Numbered from the stretch's first letter, positions 1-13,224 are shown. The stretch is DNA of 64,000 nt from Ptychodera flava (GCF_041260155.1 NW_027248279.1:1046001-1110000); one strand, 5' to 3'. Numbers and translations are program-made. The notes: generated by a model from the sequence alone, not told the origin.

Positions 1-436
1 GCTGATTTAACATGCTCTGGCGTCGGGACCGCGCGAGACACTATTTGACAAGTTTCGTATGTCTGATTGGTAAAGGTACGTTTGGGTGCATCTAATTTCA
101 ACTTGACTGAAAATACAAAACATATATCCTAGTTGATAGGGCGTTTTAGCCATTAAATGAAAGTCACCCATGGAAATAAAACACAGTTCGCGACGATATT
201 TTTGCAATTTGCAGCAATAATTTTAATTCATCAAAATCAAACAAAAAGGGAGAAGAGATTTCATGTGGCAATCCTATGCATCTTTTTGATTTACGTCATT
301 ATATTAGACTGTCATCATGGAGAAACATAACTTTTCACCTTCAGCTCGAAGTTGTGTGGCTCCGCGAAAAACACTCGTATACAGTGACGTAAAACAGGGG
401 AAAGTCTTATGAAATTGTATATACTCATTTTTGTAG
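1..436. other. Upstream intron sequence of gene 1
   Basis: No coding signal is visible. The stretch ends in a pyrimidine-rich tract and an AG acceptor at 435-436, so it is probably the intron preceding the first visible exon of gene 1. Earlier exons and the promoter would lie to the left of the window. Confidence 0.4.
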
Positions 437-721
437 GCTCACGTATTACAGGCGCAATTTTGCCTCGGTGTCACGGGCAAGTCTGTTAAGTTTCCTGGTA
501 TTATCTATGCGACGCGCATTACGAACGGAATTCAAATGCCAACGATTGGGAAATTCGAGTACATCGAATCAGATGTTATCCAGATATTTCACGGGAACGA
601 CGATGCCTTTATAGCGGATGTTACACTAGGATTTAAGATGGCCAGCAACCAGACAACAAGACCACATTCGATTATGACAAGGGATAATGGAACTATATGG
701 AAAGAGTTACCGTCAAATCAG
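437..721 (+). CDS. Gene 1, exon a: C-terminal half of a ZU5-like module
   Basis: An open 95-codon exon lies between an AG acceptor (435-436) and a GTACGT donor (722 on), phase 0 at the 3' end. The peptide runs from AHVLQAQFCL to WKELPSNQ. The segment DVTLGFKMASN followed by SIMTRDNGTIWKEL has the pattern of the last strands of ZU5-type beta domains, where a 'VTL' strand is followed by a charged turn and 'W-x-E-L'. There is no methionine that must be the start, and the reading frame opens before the only internal ATG at 536, so the gene begins upstream. The next exon joins in frame. ZU5 domains are protein-interaction modules of UNC5 receptors, ankyrins and PIDD. The assignment here rests on pattern only. 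Confidence 0.5.
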
Positions 722-1248
722 GTACGTTTCCGTTGAACTATGCTTGAAATGAATGACGTACTATTTTTTGTGCATCCGAAACACAGAAGCAGAATAGGAT
801 AACGAATGGTCAAAATAAGCTTGGGCATGTTCAGTATATTGACAAGACTGTAGATTTTATCAGCTGTTCAATACATTTTAGAACGCCAACAAAATTAATG
901 GTTGTACATTCGTTAATCATTCGTCAGTCTCTGCGATAAGTTCAAAGACGAGGAATATGTGTCAGTCATTTTAACTTGAGAATGCCCTGCATAAACATAA
1001 ATCATCCCACGATCCAGATATTTATCAATGGACCAGCAATTTTTATTTAAACGTAGCCATAGTAGTTCGGTTACACTATCGATTGCCCAAAATTAGCTGT
1101 TTCATTGACAGTTTTGTATCATAAAGTTGCTTTCAAGCAGAGTTGATGCAATCTATACCCTCTCGCAGCAACAAGGATGTATAGTCTCTAAATGATTTGG
1201 ATAAATAAAGGCATGGAAGAAAATAACTATTTGTCACTCTCCCCTCAG

Positions 1249-1431
1249 GTAGAAAATGTTGTCATCGCAAGTATCCCAAAGTCTGGTTACTTCATTGTGA
1301 AGTCAAAGCCATATCAAGATCAATTTAGAGTTGATGTTAGAGGTTGTGAGTATACGTGTCCCCTGAACAGACTTTTAAGAATAAGTATTCCTCCAAAGAC
1401 AACGCTCGATTCATTAGTGTATGATATAACG
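1249..1431 (+). CDS. Gene 1, exon b: start of a second ZU5-like module
   Basis: A 183-nt exon of 61 codons has acceptor CAG at 1246-1248 and donor GTAAGT at 1432, phase 0 at both ends. It encodes IASIPKSGYFIVKSKP, then VRGCEYTCPLNRLLRISIPPKTT. The 'S-G-Y-F-x-V' strand resembles the closing strand of one ZU5-like module. The following 'G-cluster, then hydrophobic-R-I-x-I-P-P' resembles the opening of the next, where the family reads 'v-x-I-P-x-G-A'. This suggests at least two tandem modules. The exon is symmetrical (0-0), which suits module duplication. The function is presumed protein-protein contact; no enzyme residues are visible. Confidence 0.55.
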
Positions 1432-1653
1432 GTAAGTCAAATGTTTGTTTTGCGAATTACGAAAATTCGTCGTTCTGCTTTGCTCTATTCTTTAATATTC
1501 TGTTATAAAGGCTTCACATTTTTTAATCATTCATGCTATTTTTGGTTGTCTTAAGTTATTCAAAAAAGTCACACGATTGTTGATCTTTTTTTAATGACGT
1601 ATACCAATACGAAAATTGCTATTAATAAGGGATATCTGTCTCGTATTTTTCAG

Positions 1654-1990
1654 ATTGTGTACCCTAACCCAGTTCTAGTCCGAGCCGCTTTCCACCATCT
1701 TGGACAAAACGTTGAACAAGCGCTAAGTCCGATTATATATTTACGAGAAAAACATGGACGAAAGTGCAGTTTCAAGAGGAGGTAACAATAACGTTGCCTG
1801 TGATAAATCAACTCGACAGGATGAAAGACAATGTACAACGCTCCTATTTGAAGATTATCTAATCTACAACAAATGGCGTGACATCACCAATGGTATCCAA
1901 TTATATGCTCATGGAGAATCAGTTTCCTTCAAAACAGATCACTTCTCAGGGTCAGTATTCTTCACAATTTGTATTTATAAAATATAGGAA
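1654..1990 (+). CDS. Gene 1, exon c: remainder of the ZU5-like module, frame changes inside
   Basis: Acceptor CAG at 1651-1653, phase 0. The peptide begins IVYPNPVLVRAAFHH and continues to ALSPIIYLREKHGRKC, matching the ZU5 feature 'S-P-hydrophobic-x-L-x-x-x-G' before a 'V-T-hydrophobic-x-L-P' strand. That strand (EEVTITLPVINQ) is present but in another frame from about 1780. The closing part, KWRDITNGIQLYAHGESVSF then TDHFSG, is in a third frame from about 1830. In the family a W-x-x-I/L strand and an 'HFS' box end the domain. The order of family features is thus intact over two small frame changes. Either the gene is decaying or the assembly carries single-base errors. The 3' end is uncertain: a GTCAGT donor follows the HFSG codons near 1951, and otherwise the frame runs to a stop at about 1987. 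Confidence 0.5.
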
Positions 1991-2509
1991 ACCTGTTCTG
2001 TCCAGTTCTTTTGATCAGTATGTTATATTCGATCAATCTATCTTACTGTTACATTATAGTTGAAACCACCGCTGCTTGTTTGAGGAAGGTATTTTCGAGT
2101 GAGTCGTTGTGTCAAGTACTTCGACGTTGCGTTTACCCTTTATTAAAACAAAAGTTGTGCCCATTACGCTTCGCGCTAGGTAAAGTTTAAGTAGAAGGCA
2201 GTTAAGTAGCAAATAGTAAACGTGTCAGTGTAAAAATAGTACAAATATCCTTCATTGCCAATCAGAACTTTGGAAAGCTTTTATTTATTCACACCTAGCT
2301 AATCTACCCATAATTAACAATATTTCTTCAAAAGGTATCGCCATCGATGTTCTGCCTGTGTTCCTCATTTTGCTCTGCTCCATCAGTGTTGTGACATCCA
2401 TCGTCAGCGAAGTGGCATAAAAAGGATAATGCCTCCAAACCAGCTTGCAATTCTATAGGCATTATTAACGGCAGCTCATGTGCCGCCAACTTTTAAAGTT
2501 CATCAATTT

Positions 2510-3030
2510 CGCAAAATCATCATAAAACATGTTTTGCAGGCTGATATACCGATTTTACTTATTTTTGACCTTGAGCTAAAATTTTGAGGGGAAAGTGGAC
2601 TTGTTCGAAACTGCCCTCCCACTGGCATACACGTAAAAATATGCCGTACCACTGAATTTCGATGCCCTCTGCCCCCAGTATCTATGGCTTGCCTGCTACC
2701 CACCCCCAACACAATACAAGCTCCCCATTGCTCTGTCCCCACTACTGAAATTTCCCCTTTTCCCACTGGACACCGAAGATCAACCCAAAAACGTGCGAGC
2801 ATCAAGCAGACTGAGTATACCTTAATACATTGCTCCCCTCAAAGTTAGTTCTATCAACTATTGCTTTTCCCTCCCTCTAGGCATTTTTTCAGTACCCACT
2901 GTAAAGTTTTCTCCGCGTCCACTGAGAATAATAAAATTCTCCCCGCGCACAGAAAATATCGATTTTTTTTCTCACAGTCCGCTAATCAGTTTGGAAATTT
3001 ACCCTTCCGCTGAAAAAAAAATGCGCACGA
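2510..3030. repeat. Pyrimidine-rich intronic stretch with degenerate short repeats
   Basis: This part of the large intron of gene 1 is C/T-rich. It repeats, imperfectly and every few tens of bases, a motif of the type CCCACTGAAATTTTCCCC (for example around 2640-2665, 2740-2770, 2895-2935 and 2990-3015). It looks like an old minisatellite or a simple-sequence-rich stretch. No conserved protein is seen in the minus-strand reading that crosses it. Confidence 0.25.
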
Positions 3031-3665
3031 ACATCTTTTTTGCACGAACAGCTCAGTTTGCGGCACTGGCAGTTACAAGTGCTGCCAATGATAAGAAATG
3101 TTGACCGGAACTACAGTCATTACAGCAGGCTGTAACGAATTGATGATATTTTTGCATGAAGTGCTTTGAGTGAGATAACCGTCATCAATAACAACATTGG
3201 TGATTTTAGATCTGATCTTACGATGCATTTGCCGGTGAGTGAAAAAAATGCTATCGACGGTGAGTCACTCCTGACTGAAGGCAGTAAATGAACTATGTCG
3301 CGGTCATCGATCGCCGACTTGTTTTATTATTCACAGACTGAAATCAAGTCTGTGCGAAACGGGTGATCGGCCTATGACAAGTAGAACAGGCGATGCAAAT
3401 CTTGTTCAATCTTTATGAAACATTATGAAAGCACAGAATTATCAGAATTCATGTTCGATATGAACTCTTAACATAAACAAATAAATCAGGATATGATGGC
3501 CAAGCCTCATATGACCGGGCATTTACTTCGATGTATCTAAGGAATACAATTTTTATCCATGTGAGAGTTTATTCATAATACATAAAATGCCTGTACGTAC
3601 GTAAAGTCACGAGCAAACTGTTACACATGCCGACTGTGCATGTCAACGATAATTAGCTGAATATT

Positions 3666-3796
<131 letters not shown>

Positions 3797-4030
3797 CCAT
3801 AGATACACTTCTCTAGTCTTTCGATTTGCAAGTATGAGCATTTATTATGATCTTGCACACGCATCGATAGTTGAAGCTATTACCAATTTGGTGGCGAGAT
3901 CATGGACCGGGAGATACTTTGCCCGCTGGATCCTATTACAAAGCCTAAAGAATAAAGACAGGTTACTCATTGACTGCGTTGAAGTGAGAAAACTATCGAT
4001 AGAATAACCGATTGGAAGAATTATGGATAC

Positions 4031-4297
4031 ATGATGTCTGACGATGATACAGTCCCATTTACAAGTGATATAGATATGATGCATAGACAGAGAATCAGTG
4101 TTCATGTCAATAATGAATTTGAGTTTTACAGCAGATTTGAATGTGATCATATCACCTGTATTCATGAACAATTGAACCATTGCACGTTAACCGTAAAACT
4201 TCATCCAGGTGTACCTGAAAAACATTTAAATAGAGGATCAGTTATATTCAGTTACAATGAAGCGGAGAAGAAGACACTTGACTTCGTAGTAGAATGG
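4031..4297 (+). CDS. Gene 1, exon d: UPA-like beta segment
   Basis: The frame is open from before 4031 to a clear GTGAGT donor at 4298, phase 0 at the 3' end. The exact 5' end is not fixed: a CAG acceptor exists at 4050-4052 and the ATG at 4031 need not be a start. Residues such as HRQRISVHVNNEFEFYSRFE, LNHCTLTVKLHPG and NRGSVIFSYNEAEKK, ending in LDFVVEW, alternate hydrophobic and polar like beta strands. 'L-x-H-C-T-hydrophobic-T' recalls the UPA domain that follows ZU5 in UNC5 and PIDD. Its place directly after ZU5-like exons supports that reading. A separate beta-rich domain cannot be excluded. Confidence 0.4.
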
Positions 4298-4592
4298 GTG
4301 AGTGCTTGTAATACAGCATGTAAAGATACGATTTGATTCCTATTCATTCGCGTATCATAGGGCTAGTTATATTTCACTTCAAACCTTTAAATGCATATGA
4401 TTAACACTGCAAGACAATGTGTCAAAAAATGTCTGTTACTACTTATTGCAACTAATTTCACTAAAAGACATGTAAATTGTTATTTTGCATTATGTGATGT
4501 GCATACATTTGTACTCAGTCTCTTCTCTCCAAATCATTCATTTGTCTGCGTCTCGGCTATATCTCTTATTGCCTTGTTCAAACTGAACGAAT

Positions 4593-4811
4593 CACTGCAT
4601 CAATTCGAACAATACAGATAAATTTACAATAATGAGTGACTCTGCATTATAGAATAATACACGTGAATTTCACTAGAATCAACATGAATACCGGCTTGCT
4701 GAATACTATAAATGGATTATTATCTTTATTTATCTGTATACGCACTGTTCAGCAAAAATATCGCAGTAATCCATGCTGATACGGCAAATATTATTGGGTT
4801 TTCATGCAGTG
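4593..4811 (+). mobile_element. CACTA-like MITE, copy 1
   Basis: A 219-bp element starts CACTGCAT and ends ATGCAGTG, flanked by AAT on both sides (possible 3-bp target duplication). It aligns along its whole length, in opposite orientation, with a second copy at 32347-32563. Shared blocks include ATACACGTGAATT, GGCTTGCTGAATAC and ATTATTGGGTTTTCATGCAG. CACT(A/G) termini and 3-bp duplications are hallmarks of the EnSpm/CACTA superfamily. There is no coding capacity, so it is non-autonomous. It sits in the intron of gene 1 between exons ending at 4297 and starting at 4925. Confidence 0.75.
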
Positions 4812-4924
4812 AATAACATTGCAAGAAAATATCTTGAATATTTTTGTTATTGTCTATTGCAAATAACAACAGCAAGACATGTGTAAATTGCATTTCTGGA
4901 GTATGCGTATTTTTCTATTCACAG

Positions 4925-6553
4925 AACAAGAGGCGGTCTGCTGATTCGAAGAAAAAAGATACACAGCACCGGACAACTGAGGCTGTCGTTCAAGGTATAG
5001 CATATTCTCTGTCTATCCATAATGGTTAGAATGTTAGTCAAGATATTTGATCGACTTATTCTGTTGTCATTAGCATTTTTCCGGAAAAAAGTGAACTGCA
5101 ATGATGAAGTGTATACCCTGTGAGACGAGCAATGCAATGCTTACACTAAATTACACAATGTTCTGGCAAATCTTTGAATTTATGGTGACTATGCGATAGT
5201 ACTCACTGACGAGTTATATATCTTTTCCAACATGATTTTGATTCCCGCATTGTTCACTAAAATCATTTATTACCACAGTCCCTTTATTTTATTACGAACA
5301 GTTTTCCTTAAAGTAGAATTATATACATACATTCATTTTACAACATGTAAGCATTGAGGTAGCGTGCGCCTCGAAATTTTAACACTGGAACTTTTTTTCT
5401 AATAAAAGAAACTTAAAAATCATTCCATTTTGATAAAGAGAATACAAACTGACGGTCAGTGGGCCAGATGTGTTATTAGAGAAACAATTTGTCCATCTTG
5501 CTTTTGCGAAAACGGAAGAGTTCTTTAAAGCCCTACCCCTATTTGTTTTCTCTTAGGTAGGATATAACATCACTTCGAAGTATGCTTACCCTTAAACAAA
5601 CCTTAACCCTAATTCAAAACCCCTCCAAAAGTTGTATTTGATGTGCTTCTTCCGAAGAAAGTCCGTGATTAAAGTTATTTTCAAGAATGAGGGCTTAAAG
5701 GAATTTTTGCCATCCAAAATACCGCCATCTCCTTGTAAACCCATAGACCGAAAATTGAATATCAAATTCACAAGAATTGACGAATTGAAAACTTTAAGCC
5801 AACTTCTAAATATTCACACCAGTGGTAGACTAACAAGACATTGTAAAATATTATGATCATGTGCCCGAGTAACATTCTAGCTTCATAACGCACCATTCTA
5901 AATTATCAAACTGACTGCCTTCCATCATGGTTTTGCTTGCTGGTAAATAATAGCTAACAGTCAAAGTTCCTACGTTTGCTCAACTTCAAATACCCCGTTC
6001 GTGAATTTATTTTATACGTTTTTTGATGTTTGTTTTGTTACAATGGAATATATTCACGAAGATAATTATAGATAATTCGAAATTTCAGAGAAATTATTTT
6101 TAGCTCAAATATCGTAGCTAAAAACTATCGATAGCTGAAGGCATATACACTGTTGTAAGGGACAGTTTCGAATAGTCATTTACGGTAGAGGATAGGAAAA
6201 TCAATAATAAGTGCTTGGTATGGCTCAGGTATCCAACATTAATGTAACTGACGTTTCTTTCTTCACTAGGTCAAGGAACTGTCAACAGATACAGCTATGG
6301 TCAATGCGCTGTCATCAGGTATCGTCTTGGCCAAAGTTCTTCATCCTCCTTGCAAAGAATTCCTCAGGGAGATAAATCCATTGTCTAGGGATGATACCTG
6401 AGCAGTCACTGTTATTGTATTTTAGATTGTGACATCTGAAACGAGTGGTCATTGCCAATAGCTTATTACTTGAGCAGTAATTTAAATTTCAGAGCATCTT
6501 TCAAAGTGGCGAGAGCGCATCAAAAAACTCTTGTCACACAGAGAAGATAAAAA
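4925..6553 (+). CDS. Gene 1, linker exons e, f, g
   Basis: Three short exon candidates have consensus junctions. 4925-4994 (acceptor CACAG, donor GTATAG) can encode NKRRSADSKKKDTQHRTTEA, a basic linker. 6270-6318 (acceptor ACTAG, donor GTATCG) encodes VKELSTDTAMVNALSS. 6493-6553 (acceptor TTCAG, donor GTATGG) encodes EHLSKWRERIKKLLSHREDK and ends in phase 2. The last two join each other and the glycosyltransferase exon in frame. The first is 70 nt long, so its phase fits the next exon only if it is read in a different frame from the exon before it. One junction is therefore misplaced or the exon is not used. The segment looks like a charged, partly helical connector between the beta modules and the enzyme domain. 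Confidence 0.4.
5000..6265. other. Intron sequence of gene 1
   Basis: AT-rich sequence between the linker exons. Short open frames at 5632-5856 and elsewhere have no recognisable family and no good splice context. Nothing else is supported here. Confidence 0.4.
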
Positions 6554-6860
6554 GTATGGCATACTTTTTATATGTACGAAACAATAACATGCAAATGCTA
6601 TCAAATTGCTAAGTCGTACTATTCAGAAGCTACTATCGTAACCGAGAGAACGCTATCCCGATTTCAAGTCTTTGTATTAGCTTTAAAGGATTGCAAACTA
6701 AGACAAACAGAAACACTAAATCATTGTAAAGATGACACGACAGGGTCTGCCTTAAAATTCAACAACGGTCTGAGCGAACATTGAAATTTGAACAGACAAC
6801 TAATTTACCTAAAGCAAATATTTATTTGAAATAAAATTGTTTCCATTTTATTGTCAACAG

Positions 6861-8096
6861 CGGCACCGTCCTTATTTTAAACGATGAATGGGGAACGTCA
6901 AAAGGTGGCATTTCAACCGTTCATCGTCTCATCGCCAAGCAAGCCAAAGATGCTGGTTTTAATGTATACGTGACAACATTAAGCAAGCCATCAGACGACA
7001 AAAAGTCGGATGCAGAGAGCACAGGCATAAAAATAGTTTCTACTGTCGTGAAAGGCAATCGTCCACTTGATTTAGAAAATATCAACACATATTATGCCGT
7101 GAATTTTCCAGATAGAATCCTGCATGAAGTCAACCCAAACATCATAATCGGTCACATACCAGTTCCAGCAGAGGGCGCACTCTATATAGGGAAAGACAAA
7201 CTTGGTGGAGGACGGTATTTCAGTTTGCCCACACTATACCAGAAGACACCGACGTTTTCAAAGAGGGCGCAAGTCATAAGAAGACCGAAGAAAGAGAAAA
7301 TAATATAATGGAAATAGCGAAGCAATCAGATGTCTTCTTCTCCGTCGGCCCTCGTATATTCAACCGCTACGATGGCAAGTTTCGCGGCAAGAATGTGGTT
7401 CACATGCAGTACATTCCTTATCCTGATGACGGGTTCTTTGACTTAGAAATCACACCACCTGTCCCAAACCATCCAGTTCGAATTTTGACTTTCGGTCGTG
7501 TTGATGGAGTTGGTCACCTTAAAGGCTATGACATCATTGCCGAGGCTCTTAGCGAAGTCTGCGAATCGTACAACAAAGTGAATATGAAATGCCCGATGTG
7601 GGATATAATAGGAATCCCAGAAGGTCATCATACAGAAAGCGATGCTTTCATTCGTAAATACAAAAAGTGTAAATTCCTCCAGTACATACTGCACCCATAT
7701 TGTACACAGCAAGACATCATGAACAAACTGCAGCAAAGTCATCTAGTTATCATGCCTTCGATAAGTGAACCATTTGGTATGGTTGGTATGGAAGCAATCG
7801 CAGCAGGAGTTCCAGTCCTTATGACTGCACACTCTGGTCTCGCTGAGTTCATGAAAACACACTTCGGCTTGGATGGGAAGGAGTTGGTTGTCAACGTCGG
7901 CCTGGATGATACCGACCGAGAAAGAGATGTCGAGAAATGGCGGATGCGTATCATAGATATGCTTGACCAGGAAAGCATACACGAAAGGTTCAAGAAAGCA
8001 AAACAATTGAAAGAGGAATTGAAATCCTCACCAGAGATTAAGAAAAACCATGAAGATTTCGTAAAAATGCTTAGAGGAAGTGTGGACATAGAATGA
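6861..8096 (+). CDS. Gene 1, terminal exon: GT4-type (GT-B fold) glycosyltransferase domain
   Basis: This is a long last exon of about 411 codons. The AACAG acceptor at 6856-6860 is entered in phase 2. The N-terminal Rossmann half opens TVLILNDEWGTSKGGISTVH, where the glycine-rich SKGG loop matches the nucleotide-sugar/phosphate loop of GT-B enzymes. The C-terminal half starts PVRILTFGRVDGVGHLKGYD, with the usual 'G-R ... K-G-x-D' of family GT4. It continues to SISEPFGMVGMEAIAAGVPV, containing E-x7-E with glutamate codons at 7767 and 7791. This motif contacts the donor sugar in GT4 retaining transferases. No signal peptide or membrane segment is seen in the exon, so cytosolic action is likely. 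The frame changes once near 7215 (RYF then QFAHTIPEDTD in the next frame); the family order continues across it. Donor and acceptor cannot be told from sequence. The stop is at 8094-8096. The paralogue is at 37457. Confidence 0.8.
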
Positions 8097-11000
8097 CGGT
8101 TAAAGCTGACATTCGGGATAAAATCAATAGTTTGTATAAGATCATTCTTACAGTAGACATAAATGTAGCAATGCATTTTTTCTGGGTGGTTTGCGTTACG
8201 CAACACTGGAATTACGATGTGTAGAAATGTAAAAATACACTATACGCTAGCATTTCTTACAGATATTGCACTTAAATTTTGCAATTTTTCCGATAATACA
8301 TTGTTGTTTTTTAAGTTGGACAAAAGAAGACAATACAGATGTTTGATTAAATTGGGGACTCGTACCTTTCAAGAAGTTGCAGTACTTACGGTCGCTTTTA
8401 GTCTATTTCATAATATATCTTGTGATGCTATTACAGCTCACAGTCTCCCTTTGGGGAATAATTAGCGAGAGTAGGGGATACAGAATCAGATTAGTGGCTT
8501 CAATTCTTGAAAGATAACATCGTTCTTTTGTAACTTATGATTTCATCTTGTCCCTTTTTCTCAATTGTCATAAACTTTCTTTACTTTAAGGCTGTTCTTT
8601 ATTTTCCTCGTATAATTAAACATTTTACCGGTAGATCATTTTTTCAGAAAGGGCAACGGTGTTTTAATCATTGTTAATAATGACAGGATACGAATCTTTG
8701 CTTGTGCACTTTCAATTCATACCAAGTCGGGGTAAACTGCATGTCACAGTGCTTTATATATGTATTTATGTTCTCTTAAGTTTATGTCAGTACTAGTAAA
8801 GTACAAAGAAGTTCTTCTAAGCGATCTAGTAAGACACGGTTTGCTGACGTTAACTTCAAAATAGCGTCGATGTATAGTGTTTATACGCTTTTATTATAGC
8901 TATATTAATATCAACAAACACGTGATTTATGAAAGAAGAACGAATGACAGCATTATTTTGGCTGAAAAATAGCCTAAGAGTAGACGTGAGTCTATCAGCT
9001 CTAGCAATACCATATACATCATTTTACTCCTATAAGTGAATATTATTTAATATCCATGAGAAACGATGTCTTCCACCACTTGCATGTTTGAAGAGATGAT
9101 AAAGTCCTACTTTCTCCGAAGGGAAGTAAAGAAAACGTACACTTTTTCGAGGAATGCCTCATTATTAGTTGATCATTCTATTTTAAATTGATGTAATCAT
9201 AGAAGAATGTGTATCTTATCGGAGGCTTTACTTCACTGAAATCTTCATGAATGCGTCAACGATATCTTATTTACGTAATATGTGATCGCAACTAATTATC
9301 AGCTTTAACTTACAATTATGTCACGTTTTTTTATGTACGAAGAAATATAAAAAGGCATGTAATAGTGTTACAATTTTTTCTGACAATAATGCGTCACTGT
9401 TAATCGCAAAATTTTGCAAATTATTTCTACATGATGTTCCCCAAAAATCATATCTTATATTTGTATCGTTGTCAATAAAAATAAATTTCACACGTATAGT
9501 AGCAATGTATACAATGAATACGGATATTTAGGATAAATGTGATTGAAGAATCCTCTGAATGTAATGAAACAAAATTTCAAAATAGTGCCTTTACTTCAAA
9601 TATTGTACAGTAATTTAGACGGATATTCTGAAAAATTAAGATTTTACAGCCATCGTCAAGATATTGTACTTAGAACGATATAACATGTGTAAGTCTAGTA
9701 TTTTTTCTGGCTTTGCATTTTATTTTTAATGTTCTCTGTAACTTTTTATCCTTATAATGATATGCATTTATTTTTAACGAATAAAGAATAAATCATCCTG
9801 TTAAAATTATTCTCTTCATGGAACTTTGAAAAGGTATATACAAGCTGTAGTCTGTCTTTCTCACAAGTCAACGTAGGAAACTTTTCGCTGCATTAATAGT
9901 TATTAAAAGTCGGTTTAGGTATTTTTATTTTTAGAAAATACAAGAGGCATATTGTCTTCAATAATTGTAAGAGTATTTTACCACATTTTTCAGTGAAACT
10001 ACTCTCCTAAATGCTTCGCAAACGTACAATTTAGCATCGATTTGGTAAAAACAGTTAACTGTTTAGTCTTACACAATGATAATTTTATCAGTGATCAATA
10101 CAATATTTAATGGGTACAGACAATATAAGTGTTTGACAGGTTTTTGTTTGTAGGACATAAGGGTTTTTTCTCTCTACTGACGTTGTGAGCACAATATAGT
10201 GGATTTACTTCAAAATATTATCATTCATGTCCGGAATTTGCATATGTTTTCACTACTATTTGCACATATAACCTATCATAAGCTGTCATCGTGTTAGAAG
10301 CATATTTCACGTGACTTTTGCATTTAGTTTAAATGTTGGTATCAAAAGATCAGAGAAAACCCATCTTTCAGGTTAATATCTATAACTATCAAATCACGTT
10401 CCAAAGAACTTTTGAGTGATGCCATTTTTAGTATTTCAGAAGTTTGTTTGAATTACGTTTTCAAATCAGTCGTAGATGTGTGAGAATTTCCCTTACCTCA
10501 AAAAAGAAATACAAAACAAAGAGTACATGTTCTTCTTCTTCTTTTTTCAATTGGTGTTATTCGCTTGAGATCTTGTTGACAGTAGTCCTTTCTTTTTACT
10601 AAATAGATTTGTTAATCAGTGAAAACCAAACTAAAATATCCGCAAAAATGGCCTATTCCTGTCATTGCTTCAATTACTCAAATGTGAGTAGACACTGCAA
10701 GGAGCTACGAATATTTCAAGTAGTTTGTTATTCTTGGCGGTTATGTTCTTGTCTAACTTGGTGCTCGTCATTGTAACTTTATCTACCTCGCAGACATGCT
10801 GCTCTTTACTACTTAGTTCATTTGTATGGTCCATATCATTCCATCATATAAAATAATGTACCTCATCAATGAAAGGTTTTCCGATTCCTAAACGTTACTC
10901 GCTCGGAAAAGTTAATTTGTTTCAAAGTTATATAATGAGGTCACTATGATAGTTCAAATCATAAAACGCCATATTTGACCTCAAATGCTGTGAGAACAGA

Positions 11001-13224
11001 TTTAGTCCAGCACTATAGCATATATTACACTTGCCGTCAAGAGTTACAGGTTATCGTAGAAAGTTTTTTTCGATGTCATGACCCGCAGCTGCTTGCATAA
11101 CATTTTGTCTAATGAAACAATTGTAACACTCCGTGATTCGATTGGATTCCTAATAATCAATCAACCACGGGGAACGTGTCCTGCGTCCTCTCAAAATGCC
11201 GAATGCAGCATGTCGATATTCTGCGAATGCGCTAGGCAACGCTCATTGTCGCGGCCTCAGTCGTTGTCAGCAACGCTCGAAGCCCGTCTCCTTGTCTCGC
11301 GAACTGCCTCACGATTGGAAACTTGTGGCTTTTCATCCTGTATCTCATGACTATTTATAATGGTAGGTTAGCCAAAAGAGCTCGAGGTCTCAGTTAGGTA
11401 CATGGGATCTCTATTGGAGCAAACTTGTTTGTCAATAGGTCATGTGACCAGGGTGACCTATGACCTAGATTTTTACAACACGCCAGTAGCTCATTAGCTC
11501 GGCGCATATCTATTTATTATCGTTCAAATGCACTGGCATGTTTCGAAACCAATTCATTGCTGCTATACAGCTTATTTATTTATAATTATTTTAGAATGCA
11601 CCTCAGGGACAAATATCAGGGCTTTAAAATTTTAAGTATTCTATTCTAATCTACCACTCGCGAGGGGGGGGGGCTCATTTTAAAGCTCTTTGTGTAGAAA
11701 ATGATTTCACCGTCTTAGTTTTTAGCAAATTAAAAATGTTAGTTTCTCTGTAGAGTTAACACAGGGATGGCGGCCATTTTGAATTTTAAATGTCGAGAAA
11801 TCTTTGGTAATTCGTCTCTCTACTACAAAATTTTGCACTCTGATCCCTACTGTTTATTCTTGATTTGGTAAGAGAACGGTCGAATGTTTTATTGAGGAAA
11901 GTTAGAGTGAAGGTTAAAATCTGGAGGCGCATACTACCTTAAAGGAGTGAAACTGAATACGTGTGTCTTGAGTGCGTTCGTCTGGTGAGGGACCCATATC
12001 AGTGTAGAATTTCAAATTCTATAAGTGCGTTAATCTCAGAGCCCTCCGCGTAAATGTAGTATTTATCGTCTTATGTTTGTGAAATTGAAAATTAATTTTT
12101 CGTGATTGAGTAAACGCAGATAAGGAGGTTATTCTGAATTTCAAATATTGGAGAATTTATTTAATGTATGATGCCAGTAATTTTCTAAATAAAAAGCGCG
12201 ACCTAAGAGATCGAGACACAAAAGTAAATTCCCCGTGCTATATGTACGATACAGCACAGTTGAACTCTAATTAATTTTCCACAAGGTTTATACTTGATGA
12301 ATAAACTCGAGGAATGGATTCATGGGAAGGTGACTAATATGTATTTGGTAAAGTTAATAAAACAAAATTGTGCGTGAAAACTTGTATTTTGTTTCATGTT
12401 GTATGTATTAACCAAGGGATTAACCATAAACTACAAGCAGTCTTCGCAACTTTTTGCCATGCTGTGTAAAACTGCCACAAAAATGCAAGATATTCCTATT
12501 CTTCAACTTTCTAATATCCAACCTGGCCCGCGACTAGTATTTAATGCAAGAAACAACCGCAGGCGATGGCAAGTTTATTGCCCTGGCATGTCGATAATTC
12601 GACAAGCAAATAGCGATTTAACCTATTACAATTCAAATTGCAAAGTAAACTCAGATAAGGTCAATGGTCCAATAACTTAAAGGCGTAATCGGTCTATGTA
12701 GTGCTGAAAACATTTTGCGTAATGAGGGTTACTCCTAGAAATCTTTAAGTAAAGAACTGGTGTCAGTCATTTCTCTTTCGGGAACAGAAAGTTCTGTAAA
12801 TTGCAAATTGTAAAAGCAAAGATGTCGGTGCTCATGAAGAGATTCCACTAACATTAAAATGTGGCCATTATCCTGATCATTGCTGTTGATTTTATTGATA
12901 ACCTGCCACAAATTGAATAACAATACAGTGAAGAGGTATTTCAGCCGAATGCGTTCAATACATTGACAAACGAATCTTTCTTTGACTACCTGGTTACACC
13001 TTGAGTATTTTTCCCCTAGATTTCTAGGGAATGGTTCTACTCCGGAATAAAAAGGACGCGACGCGTTCTACAGACTCAGTACGCCCAAAGAATCATGTGA
13101 TGCCGGTACAAACAAACCCCATGTGTACTAACGCGTATGGAAATACACGTAGGTCTATGTGCGTTTGCGCACATGGCTTTGTTTGTACCACTCACTCCAC
13201 ATTATCACGTTTGTATTCATTTAT
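8097..13224. other. 3' flank of gene 1 and AT-rich intergenic DNA
   Basis: No convincing coding exon is seen. Candidate poly(A) signals AATAAA for gene 1 lie at about 9474 and 9780. A GC-richer island at about 11160-11340 carries an open frame (11078-11350) without recognisable family. Frames at 12396-12680 and 8217-8465 are likewise unsupported. A poly-G run lies near 11665. Confidence 0.4.

Noticed and set aside
3834-4010. Open frame before exon d (YDLAHASIVEAITNLVARS)
   Set aside because: In a different frame from exon d with a stop before it; no splice junction links them.
11078-11350. 90-codon plus-strand frame in a GC-richer island
   Set aside because: No family pattern and no splice context; may be regulatory DNA, but nothing supports a gene.
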